A stretch of DNA of 6,567 nt, from contig CAMQBP010000111.1 in assembly GCA_946999025.1 (NCBI GenBank), positions 1 to 6,567 on the forward strand. The letters run 5' to 3'. Both the position numbers and the translations under genes were made by a program. Under the pieces are notes generated by a model. The model was not told the origin of the DNA. It saw only the letters and a list, made by a program, of their open reading frames with translations, and did not search any database. Positions 1-5,929 of the stretch are shown here, in pieces (position 1 is the stretch's first letter; each line of letters opens with the position of its first letter). Origin of the DNA: an uncultured Prevotella sp. (GTDB taxonomy: Bacteria; Bacteroidota; Bacteroidia; Bacteroidales; Bacteroidaceae).

Positions 1-40
1 TTTACATTCCAGCCTTTCGTATTCATTATAAAATCAAGAC

Positions 41-190
41 CTTTGCATAAGACAGGCTTCACCTCAGCAATTCCAAGCCAGCTTGATTGCATTCGGTTCG
101 CACTGTCTTTGCATAAGACAGGCTTCACCTCAGCAATTCCAAGCCAGCTTGATTGCATTCGGTTCGCGTTGTCTTTGTAAAAGACAGGCC
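41..190. repeat. 66-bp tandem direct repeat, two full copies plus a partial third
   Basis: Copy 1 (41-106) and copy 2 (107-172) are identical except for the bases just before the second junction (cac versus cgt). A third, partial copy (173-190) stops matching after aagacaggc. The second junction forms a hairpin, CTGTCTT (103-109) and AAGACAG (115-121) with a 5-nt loop. The third has TGTCTTT (170-176) and AAAGACA (180-186) with a 3-nt loop. Each unit also holds an interrupted palindrome, GCAAT-tc-CAAGC-ca-GCTTG-ATTGC. The 66-bp period is 22 codons, and one plus-strand frame stays open from 32 to 256, reading QASPQQFQASLIAFGS in each copy, but it has no ATG. I read it as an intergenic repeat element. 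Similar units may be dispersed in Prevotella genomes, but that is recollection I could not check. Confidence 0.85.
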
Positions 191-657
191 AATGGTAACT
201 GTTACTCGACAAATCCTTATTTAAAGTTGATTCAAGATGAAAAGTTCACGATCCGATAACTGGATGTCAAGGTGAGAAGAGTGCTGCGTTTGTTTTATCG
301 TACAACGATGGATTACACCACAGGCAGGGATACTTATGTTCTGAAGCCCACTATTAGGCTGTCCAAAAGATTGGTGAAGAGGGATTCGTGTTGTCGAAAG
401 CCAAGGAAACGTGCTGCGTTTCAATTGTCATCAAGCCTCATGGGGGGCTTGTGGTGGACAAGAACGCCATCATTTTTTTTGTGTCGGCACAGCACTGTAG
501 TACCCTCAAAATCTACAGGTAGCGGAACGGAATCAAATAGATATCAATAAGAGGGAAATACCACAAAACGTTGACTTTTTTTACCAAATATCGCCCTTAA
601 AACTGCACTTGTAAATGTTCAATCTGGAAAAAATCAATAGGCAAGCAGGCGGCAAAT

Positions 658-694
658 AAGTGAAAACAGGGTAAGAAAAAATCAAATTTCACTT
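658..694. repeat. inverted repeat AAGTGAAA / TTTCACTT
   Basis: AAGTGAAA at 658-665 is the exact reverse complement of TTTCACTT at 687-694, separated by 21 mostly A-rich bases. The octamer CTGCACTT occurs nearby at 603-610 and 702-709. The arms could be protein-binding half-sites or the remains of a small mobile element. The stem is short and the loop long, so a functional hairpin is doubtful. Confidence 0.4.
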
Positions 695-744
695 CAAAAA
701 GCTGCACTTTTCGTGTTTAAAAGCATCATTTTGGTGGACTATCT

Positions 745-797
745 GCATGCTTTAGCTAGTTAAAAGCATGCCTATATCACCTTTAAAGCAATGCTTT
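745..797. repeat. cluster of AAAGCAT-type inverted repeats
   Basis: GCATGCTTT (745-753) and AAAGCATGC (763-771) form a perfect 9-bp stem around a 9-nt loop. A second small palindrome, AAAGCA-a-TGCTTT, follows at 785-797. A further AAAAGCAT lies just upstream, near 719. There is no T-tract after the stem and no gene ending here, so a terminator is unlikely. A dispersed repeat or protein-binding sites are more plausible. Confidence 0.5.
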
Positions 798-1063
798 TGG
801 CTAAAAAACACTTAAATAATACACAGGTTTTGCTGTAAGGTAAATGTAAATGATTGACCGTTAGTGAGATACAATGTTTGTTGATTTTGGCCGAATTTGC
901 GACCGTGCGACTGATTTGTTGAGAATAAACGAAATATGGAGCGGTTGGATGTCAAGAAAAATCATTCGTGGCAACCATCGTGCCCCTCATCCTCTTGGTG
1001 TGTGCAAATAGTCATTAAAAATGCGTAAATAGTATCTTTTTGTGTTATTGTTGTCCTGAATAC

Positions 1064-1094
1064 TTGCGTATGATTGATATAACGTCTATCTTTG
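1064..1094 (+). promoter_or_regulatory. Bacteroidetes-type promoter for asnA
   Basis: TATCTTTG at 1087-1094 matches the Bacteroidetes -7 consensus TAnnTTTG. A TTG at 1064-1066 lies 20 nt upstream, where the -33 element is expected. Transcription would start near 1100, leaving a leader of roughly 60 nt before the asnA ATG. The leader contains a three-codon mini-ORF (ATG ATG TTT TAG, 1136-1147) and an A-rich stretch next to the start, with no Shine-Dalgarno site. Confidence 0.65.
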
Positions 1095-1158
1095 CAGACA
1101 CGTCAGCAACCAAGAGGTGGCGTGCTAAACCGAACATGATGTTTTAGAAAATACAACG

Positions 1159-2196
1159 ATGAGCAAATTGATAAAACCACCCCACTATCATGCTTTATTG
1201 GACATGAAGCAGACAGAGCGGGGCATCAAACAGATTAAAGATTTTTTTCAACAAAACCTTTCCACAGAATTGCGCTTGCGGCGCGTCACTGCCCCCTTGT
1301 TCGTTCTCAAGGGACTGGGCATCAACGACGACCTCAATGGGGTGGAGCGGCCGGTAAGTTTTCCCATCAAGGACCTGGGAGACGCTGAGGCAGAGGTAGT
1401 ACACTCGTTGGCTAAGTGGAAAAGACTGACGCTGGCCGAGTACAATATTCAGCCTGGCCATGGCATCTACACAGACATGAACGCCATCAGAGCCGACGAG
1501 GAGCTGGACAATCTGCATTCGTTGTACGTTGATCAATGGGACTGGGAGGCGGTTATCACCGCCGAACAGCGCACGCTCTTATTCCTTAAAAATGTGGTTG
1601 AGCGCATCTATGCAGCACTGCTTCGCACCGAATACCTCACTTGTGAGACCTACCCGCAGCTCAAACCTTTCCTCCCCGAGCAAATTTACTTCATACATAG
1701 TGAGGACTTGTTGCGGCAATATCCCAACCTTTCACCCAAACAACGCGAGGATGCCATCTGTGAAAAGTATGGCGCAGTGTTTATCATTGGCATCGGAAGC
1801 ACGCTCAGCAACGGCGAGAAACACGATGGGCGCGCTCCTGATTACGACGACTGGTCTACCTTGGCCGATGGCGGACAGGCGGGACTTAATGGTGACATCC
1901 TCATCTGGTACCCCGTGTTGGAGCGTTCTATCGAACTCTCTTCCATGGGAATCCGCGTGGATAAGGAAAGTCTGCTGCGGCAGCTACGGCTTTCGGGGCA
2001 GGAAGAGCGGCAGAAACTTTACTTCCACCAGCAGTTGCTTAACGACAAGCTACCATTGAGTATTGGCGGCGGCATTGGGCAAAGTAGGTTGTGCATGGTG
2101 CTTTTACAGAAAGCCCATATCGGCGAGATTCAAGCCAGCATTTGGCCCGAAGACATGCGCACGGCGTGTGACAAGCTGGGCATGCGGCTCATTTAG
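1159..2196 (+). CDS. asnA: aspartate--ammonia ligase (asparagine synthetase A)
   Basis: The 345-residue product makes asparagine from aspartate, ammonia and ATP through an aspartyl-AMP intermediate, in the cytoplasm. It belongs to the AsnA family, which has a class II aminoacyl-tRNA synthetase-like fold and uses free ammonia rather than glutamine. Recognisable blocks are QTERGI (18-23), LRRVTAPLFV (40-49), GIYTDMNAIRADEELDN with HSLYVDQWDWE (102-130), a RAPDYDDW block near residue 225, and the C-terminal GGGIGQSR (303-310), which matches the ATP-binding motif 3 region of this fold. E. coli AsnA is 330 residues, so this is full length. The ATG at 1159 is the first in frame, follows A-rich sequence, and precedes the conserved N-terminus. 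The gene appears monocistronic, with its own promoter and a terminator just after the stop. Confidence 0.97.
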   Translation: MSKLIKPPHYHALLDMKQTERGIKQIKDFFQQNLSTELRLRRVTAPLFVLKGLGINDDLNGVERPVSFPIKDLGDAEAEVVHSLAKWKRLTLAEYNIQPGHGIYTDMNAIRADEELDNLHSLYVDQWDWEAVITAEQRTLLFLKNVVERIYAALLRTEYLTCETYPQLKPFLPEQIYFIHSEDLLRQYPNLSPKQREDAICEKYGAVFIIGIGSTLSNGEKHDGRAPDYDDWSTLADGGQAGLNGDILIWYPVLERSIELSSMGIRVDKESLLRQLRLSGQEERQKLYFHQQLLNDKLPLSIGGGIGQSRLCMVLLQKAHIGEIQASIWPEDMRTACDKLGMRLI

Positions 2197-2239
2197 CTGT
2201 ATGACAGTCCGATAGTCCTTCACACATGGAGAAACAAAG

Positions 2240-2274
2240 AAAGCCAGCCATCGGTCATCGATGGCTGGCTTTTT
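2240..2274. terminator. bidirectional intrinsic terminator between asnA and the patatin gene
   Basis: A perfect 14-bp stem (2240-2253 with 2259-2272), core GCCAGCCATCG, encloses a 5-nt loop. It is followed by T residues on the plus strand (2270-2274) and by a TTTCTTTGTTTC run on the minus strand. It lies 43 bp after the asnA stop codon and 14 bp beyond the patatin stop codon, so it can end both convergent transcripts. Confidence 0.92.
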
Positions 2275-2288
2275 AAATCGTACCTCAC

Positions 2289-4511
2289 TTAGAAAACAAA
2301 TCCAAGATTGATGTAGAAATTGGGTGTCTTGGTCTTGCTCGACCATCCTATCGAGCCTCCAATCGGCCCCATCACGCTGTTATAGTAGTTAGCTGCCTGA
2401 CACCCAACCTTTGGGCCATGGTCAAACAGGTCGTTGAACTTGTTGTCTGCCAGGTAGGCCGATACCTTCGCGATGACATAATTGTTGTCCAAGATGCGCT
2501 GCTGAAGCCTGAGTTGCGCCGCCACGAACTTGTCTTCCACCTGTTCCACGTAGCTCACGCCGGCAAATGGCATGTGCTGACTGTCAGAAAAGTAGTGGAA
2601 CCGGTCGCCCCCGATGATGTTTTGCAAGACGTATGGTGTATTGGTACCCTCAATCAGTCGGCCATAGAGCATCGGCTGCAGTGTGAGCCTGTTGTTCAGT
2701 GGAAACGAGATGCGCCACATGGCGTTCACGATGCTGAACCCCTTATGGTCGTCATAGCCCACGAAATTGTCGGTGTAATAGCCGTAACCCGCCTCAAACT
2801 TGGCTCCCTTAGAGGGGAAATCCCACTGGTTTTCCGAGTTATAGGTTATCTTGCCCTGGTAACTGATGAGGTGCAGGTTCTTCAAATCGGTATTCCACCG
2901 CTCGCGTTTTACATCCTGCAACACGGCATCGTGGTGATAAAAGTCATAGCGTCCACCCAGGCGAAAGTTGAAGTTGCGGATGTTAAAGTCGAACGGAACC
3001 ACGCTTACGGTGTGCTGGTTGTAAATCAGGTTGACGTCTCTTGTTCCCTCGCTGTAGATGTTGATGTCCTGATGGCGGAACTGATAGAAGATGTTAACTT
3101 TTCCCCAGGAGCTGGGATATAGCGCAAAGTCGGCCCGAGCCATGGTGCGCTTGCCCAGTCGCAGGGTGAAGTTGGCTGCCATGGGGATGGCCTTGCTTCG
3201 CACAAACAGCCCCAGGTTGGCCTGTAGGGCCACCAGCTCTTCCGTGTCAAACCGCAGTCCCAGACTTGCCTTGGCATCTTTCTGCCCCCTGGAGGCGATA
3301 TGCAGACGCTCGCCTTCTGCGGTGGGTGTTAGATAGCAGTCGGCATCGTTGTAGTACAGGTCGGCACGCATCGTGTTAGCTATCTGGTCCAATAGTTTTA
3401 CCTGAATACTGTCGCACTTGTTCAATTTGAACTTGTGTGTGATGTATCTTTGATCAGCCTCGTCGACATCCTCGTACACCATGTCGGCTATTTTCACCTT
3501 GTCGGGCAGGCTGTCTACCTTGTTCTTGACCAGGTGTTCAGGTTTCTGTCCGGGTGCGATGCCCAATTCTTTTCTCAATTTCTCAAGCTTTGGCCATTGT
3601 TTCATGGCCGCCTCCTCGCCTCGCCTAATCAGGGTGTCGATGGCGGCTGTTGAGAATGAGGCTGCCCCATAGCCTTTGGTATCGGTGCTGATGAGGATAT
3701 CCGTCTTGGCAATGTTTTCATCATACTTATTCTTACAGTTGATGTCAACAATCTGTCCAATCACACTGGCACCCTTGTCGAAGTCGCTTGCCGTCTTTGG
3801 AGGCTCCTGGACGGTGACGCCAATCACGATGTCGGCTCCCATTTCGCGGGCGATGTCTGCCGGATAGTTATTGCGCAGTCCTCCGTCAACCAGCACCATG
3901 TCGCCCTTCCTGATGGGGGTGAATGCTCCAGGGATGGACATGCTGGCGCGCATGGCCTCGGTAAGTGATCCTCGGTGGAAAACGTATTCGGTGTTGTCTA
4001 TGATGTTGGTGGCAACGCAGGCAAAGGGGATGGGCAGGTCGTTGAAATCAATGGAGTCGCGGTAGTTGAAGGCCAGCCGGGCAAACAGCTTCGACAGATT
4101 CTTTCCTTGTATCAGGCCTCCCTGACGTGTGCGCCTGTCCTTGCCAAGCCGGATGTCACGGCTCAGCATATAAGTATTTTCTTTTTCCCTTTTGTTTAGG
4201 TTGAGGTTTCTCACGTCAACCTTGTCCGACAGCACGAGCGACCAGTCTTGCAGCCTGACGATAGAGTCCATGCGATGTGCGTCGTAGCCTATGCTGTACA
4301 GTCCGCCGATGATGCTTCCCATGGATGTTCCCGTCACGATGTCCACTGGGATGCCTGCTTCTTCTATCACTTTCAGGGCCCCGATGTGCGCCATGCCCTT
4401 GGCTCCGCCGCCGCTCAGCACCACGGCCACCTTCTTGCGGGCGTGCTGAGTCTGCGCCTGTGCTGCCAGACCGAAGAAGAACAGCATGCAGAGAATTACC
4501 GTTTTCCTCAT
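2289..4511 (-). CDS. patatin-like phospholipase with C-terminal outer-membrane barrel
   Basis: The product is a predicted 740-residue secreted lipid acyl hydrolase anchored in the outer membrane, of the PlpD/FplA (type Vd autotransporter) kind. Residues 1-19 are a signal peptide ending AQA. The patatin domain (about 26-320) has the oxyanion loop GGGAKG (34-39), the nucleophile Ser63 in GTSMG, and the catalytic Asp209 in DGG, so the Ser-Asp dyad is intact. A POTRA-like segment (about 340-410) is followed by a beta-strand-rich barrel from about 413. The C-terminus NFYINLGFVF ends in Phe, as expected of a BAM substrate signal. Length matches PlpD (about 730). An upstream ATG at 4625 is in frame but would overlap queF by 92 nt and bury the signal peptide, so I place the start at 4511, 22 nt after queF. 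The canonical Omp85 loop-6 RGF/RGY motif is not obvious; IIGGDRF (632-638) sits in roughly that region. The natural substrate is unknown. Confidence 0.92.
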   Translation of the reverse strand: MRKTVILCMLFFFGLAAQAQTQHARKKVAVVLSGGGAKGMAHIGALKVIEEAGIPVDIVTGTSMGSIIGGLYSIGYDAHRMDSIVRLQDWSLVLSDKVDVRNLNLNKREKENTYMLSRDIRLGKDRRTRQGGLIQGKNLSKLFARLAFNYRDSIDFNDLPIPFACVATNIIDNTEYVFHRGSLTEAMRASMSIPGAFTPIRKGDMVLVDGGLRNNYPADIAREMGADIVIGVTVQEPPKTASDFDKGASVIGQIVDINCKNKYDENIAKTDILISTDTKGYGAASFSTAAIDTLIRRGEEAAMKQWPKLEKLRKELGIAPGQKPEHLVKNKVDSLPDKVKIADMVYEDVDEADQRYITHKFKLNKCDSIQVKLLDQIANTMRADLYYNDADCYLTPTAEGERLHIASRGQKDAKASLGLRFDTEELVALQANLGLFVRSKAIPMAANFTLRLGKRTMARADFALYPSSWGKVNIFYQFRHQDINIYSEGTRDVNLIYNQHTVSVVPFDFNIRNFNFRLGGRYDFYHHDAVLQDVKRERWNTDLKNLHLISYQGKITYNSENQWDFPSKGAKFEAGYGYYTDNFVGYDDHKGFSIVNAMWRISFPLNNRLTLQPMLYGRLIEGTNTPYVLQNIIGGDRFHYFSDSQHMPFAGVSYVEQVEDKFVAAQLRLQQRILDNNYVIAKVSAYLADNKFNDLFDHGPKVGCQAANYYNSVMGPIGGSIGWSSKTKTPNFYINLGFVF

Positions 4512-4533
4512 AGCAGTATGTTTTTTGTGTTGT

Positions 4534-4992
4534 TTAATGGTTCGCGAAGCGTTGCTCGGCCAGGGCTTCATACTTGGTCCCCGGCTGGCCATAGTTGGCG
4601 TAGGGATAGATGCTGATGCCGCCACGAGGCGTAAAGAGGCCGGTTACCTCAATGTATTTGGGCTGCATCAGCTTGATGAGGTCCTTCATGATGATGTTCA
4701 CGCAGTCTTCATGAAAGTCGCCATGATTGCGAAAAGAGAATAGATACAGTTTCAGACTCTTGCTTTCCACCATGCGCTCGCCAGGGATATAGGCGATGCG
4801 TATCTCGGCAAAGTCGGGCTGCCCGGTGATAGGACACAGTGATGTGAATTCGGGACAGTTGAACTGTACCCAATAATCGTTCATGGGATGCTTGTTCTGA
4901 AAGGTTTCCAACACCTCGGGTGCGTAATCCATTTGATACTTGGTTTTCGCTCCCAAGGCCTTCAAGCCATCCTCTGTTCTTGTACTTTCCAT
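4534..4992 (-). CDS. queF: NADPH-dependent 7-cyano-7-deazaguanine (preQ0) reductase
   Basis: QueF reduces the nitrile of preQ0 to the amine of preQ1 with NADPH, a cytoplasmic step of queuosine biosynthesis. The 152-residue product is of the short, single-domain (B. subtilis-like) type with the tunnelling fold. Visible catalytic features are Cys53 in FTSLCPITGQPD, which forms the thioimide with the substrate, Asp60 as the proton donor, the QueF signature ESKSLKLY (76-83), and His94-Glu95 for substrate binding. The start at 4992 gives the usual length. It lies 20 nt downstream of yhhQ and 22 nt upstream of the patatin gene, all on one strand, so co-transcription is likely. The pairing with a precursor transporter supports the assignment. 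Confidence 0.97.
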   Translation of the reverse strand: MESTRTEDGLKALGAKTKYQMDYAPEVLETFQNKHPMNDYWVQFNCPEFTSLCPITGQPDFAEIRIAYIPGERMVESKSLKLYLFSFRNHGDFHEDCVNIIMKDLIKLMQPKYIEVTGLFTPRGGISIYPYANYGQPGTKYEALAEQRFANH

Positions 4993-5012
4993 AAGCCTAT
5001 ACCTTATTTATA

Positions 5013-5702
5013 TTATATGTTGAAGATGCGCAGTACGTTGTAGTCAATCCCTTCATCGTACACATCTTCACCCTCGTGTGCCTTCAATGTGTGGACAACG
5101 CGGATGGTGACGGGCAACACCAGAATTTCGTAAGCGGTCTTAAACAATACTTGCCAGAACATCAAGGGTAAGATTGCCGCAGTAGGTATCACCCCGAAAA
5201 AGGCCAAGGGGAAAAAGATGAGCGAGTCGACACTCTCACCAAAGATGGTACTCAGGATGGCGCGGGCAGAGAAATTCTTCCCTTGTGATGAGATTTTCAT
5301 GCGGCTCATCACATAAGCATTGACGAACGAACCACACAAGAACGCTATGAACGAGGCGAAAGCAATGCGCGGTGCCAGTCCGAAGATGTCGTGGAAGCTC
5401 TGTCCAAGCGTCCAATAGCTGGCTCCGGGAATCAGGTCGCACAGTGCTGCCATCATCACAAAGAAGAAGTTCATGGCAAACCCTGTCCAGATGAGTAAGC
5501 GAGCTTTGCGATAACCCCACACTTCACACACGCAATCGTTGATGATATACGAGATGGGAAAAACGATGAGGCCGCCGGTCAACGAGATGGGACCCACGGC
5601 AATTTGCTTGGTTTCTAACACGTTTGCCGTAATCAGGCAAACACAAAAAAGGATGCTGAAAAGCATGAATAGCACACTAACGTGCTGAGGTTTTTGTTCC
5701 AT
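5013..5702 (-). CDS. yhhQ: queuosine precursor transporter, YhhQ/QPTR family
   Basis: The 229-residue inner-membrane protein belongs to the YhhQ family (COG1738), whose E. coli member imports the 7-deazaguanines preQ0 and preQ1. Six hydrophobic segments are visible at about 8-29, 36-58, 68-90, 111-133, 156-178 and 180-202. Family hallmarks are ISYIINDCVCEVWGYRKAR (50-68), with acidic and basic residues within or beside the membrane, and SARAILSTIFGESVDSLIFF (145-164). It is the first gene of the presumed operon with queF, which would act on imported preQ0. Its start codon lies four nucleotides after a candidate preQ1 riboswitch, which fits feedback control of import. Which precursor it prefers (preQ0, preQ1 or queuine) cannot be told from sequence. 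Confidence 0.93.
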   Translation of the reverse strand: MEQKPQHVSVLFMLFSILFCVCLITANVLETKQIAVGPISLTGGLIVFPISYIINDCVCEVWGYRKARLLIWTGFAMNFFFVMMAALCDLIPGASYWTLGQSFHDIFGLAPRIAFASFIAFLCGSFVNAYVMSRMKISSQGKNFSARAILSTIFGESVDSLIFFPLAFFGVIPTAAILPLMFWQVLFKTAYEILVLPVTIRVVHTLKAHEGEDVYDEGIDYNVLRIFNI

Positions 5703-5706
5703 TGTT

Positions 5707-5737
5707 CTTGTTTTTTAAGAGGTTTGTCAAGCACTCT
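5707..5737 (-). promoter_or_regulatory. candidate preQ1-I riboswitch aptamer upstream of yhhQ
   Basis: Read 5'->3' on the minus strand, the element is AGAG-TG-CTTG-ACAAAC-CTCT-TAAAAAA-CAAG. AGAG pairs with CTCT (P1, 4 bp). The loop sequence CTTG pairs with the 3' CAAG (P2, 4 bp), giving an H-type pseudoknot with an A-rich connector, as in the B. subtilis and T. tengcongensis preQ1-I aptamers. The ligand contacts known from those structures have counterparts: the U directly after P1 (5733), the C directly before the P1 3' strand (5722), and the A just before the P2 3' strand (5711). The L2 loop is 5 nt, as in B. subtilis. P1 is one pair shorter than usual. CAAG ends 4 nt before the ATG, so ligand binding would hide the ribosome-loading site. 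The call rests on covariation-free manual folding plus gene context. Confidence 0.72.
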
Positions 5738-5842
5738 ATGATGAATAAAAATGTAATGTCCAAATGTCTTGACGCCCAAATCATCGTTGATCGGGGCACA
5801 GTCTGGTTTATTTGGAAACACTGAATTGTTGTTGAATTTCTG

Positions 5843-5850
5843 CAAAGTTA
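5843..5850 (-). promoter_or_regulatory. -7 element of the yhhQ-queF-patatin operon promoter
   Basis: The minus strand reads TAACTTTG, an exact match to TAnnTTTG, followed by CA. No clear -33 TTTG is visible. Transcription would begin near 5836, giving a leader of about 130 nt. That leader holds an imperfect hairpin (5797-5774, GCCCCGAT with ATTTGGGC, one mismatch) and then the riboswitch candidate. A leader this long fits cis-regulation. Confidence 0.6.
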
Positions 5851-5893
5851 CATAATTTTACCGATATCGAGCCGTTTTTAAAGAAAAAACGAT

Positions 5894-5901
5894 TATTTTT
5901 G
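5894..5901 (+). promoter_or_regulatory. -7 element of the promoter for the secreted DUF4369-like gene
   Basis: TATTTTTG matches TAnnTTTG and lies 28 nt before the ATG at 5930. The expected -33 region (about 5870-5876) is T-rich but lacks a clean TTTG. This promoter is back-to-back with the yhhQ promoter, about 45 bp apart, so their upstream elements would overlap. The leader is A-rich and has no Shine-Dalgarno site. Confidence 0.55.
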
Positions 5902-5929
5902 CCTCAAATAAACAATAGTATAAAACACA

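Larger units (their letters stand above)
191..1063. other. gene-poor region with no convincing coding sequence
   Basis: Nothing here resembles a known protein. The longest plus-strand open frame (272-550, 92 codons) has no recognisable domain, is rich in Arg, Ser and Thr, and is contradicted by an equally plausible minus-strand frame over 221-424. Positions 190-560 are more balanced in composition than the AT-rich part after 560, so 190-560 may be a decayed gene fragment. The 11-mer GTGCTGCGTTT occurs twice, at 281-291 and 411-421. A nested inverted repeat spans 425-461: TTGTC/GACAA outside and CAAGCC/GGCTTG inside. No tRNA, rRNA or CRISPR-like structure is visible. Confidence 0.6.

Noticed and set aside
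41..190. CRISPR array
   Set aside because: The units are contiguous 66-bp tandem copies with no unique spacers between them, and no cas genes are present.
32..259. Repeat-encoded peptide (QASPQQFQASLIAFGS repeated) as a real protein
   Set aside because: The frame is open but has no ATG after the in-frame stop at 29-31, and the units look like a nucleotide-level repeat with hairpin junctions.
272..550. 92-codon plus-strand open frame as a gene
   Set aside because: No recognisable domain, odd composition, a competing minus-strand frame, and no clear promoter or A-rich start region.
745..771. Intrinsic terminator
   Set aside because: The stem is AT-containing, there is no T-tract after it, and no upstream gene ends here.
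1136..1147. Three-codon mini-ORF (ATG ATG TTT TAG) as a regulatory leader peptide for asnA
   Set aside because: Too short to carry information such as Asn codons, there is no attenuator-like hairpin, and it is likely chance.
2418..3122. 234-codon plus-strand frame opposite the patatin gene
   Set aside because: It is the antisense shadow of the barrel-coding region. The minus-strand gene has full domain support.
5633..5845. 70-codon minus-strand frame over the yhhQ leader and start
   Set aside because: It starts with TTG at the predicted promoter, overlaps yhhQ in another frame and has no family features.
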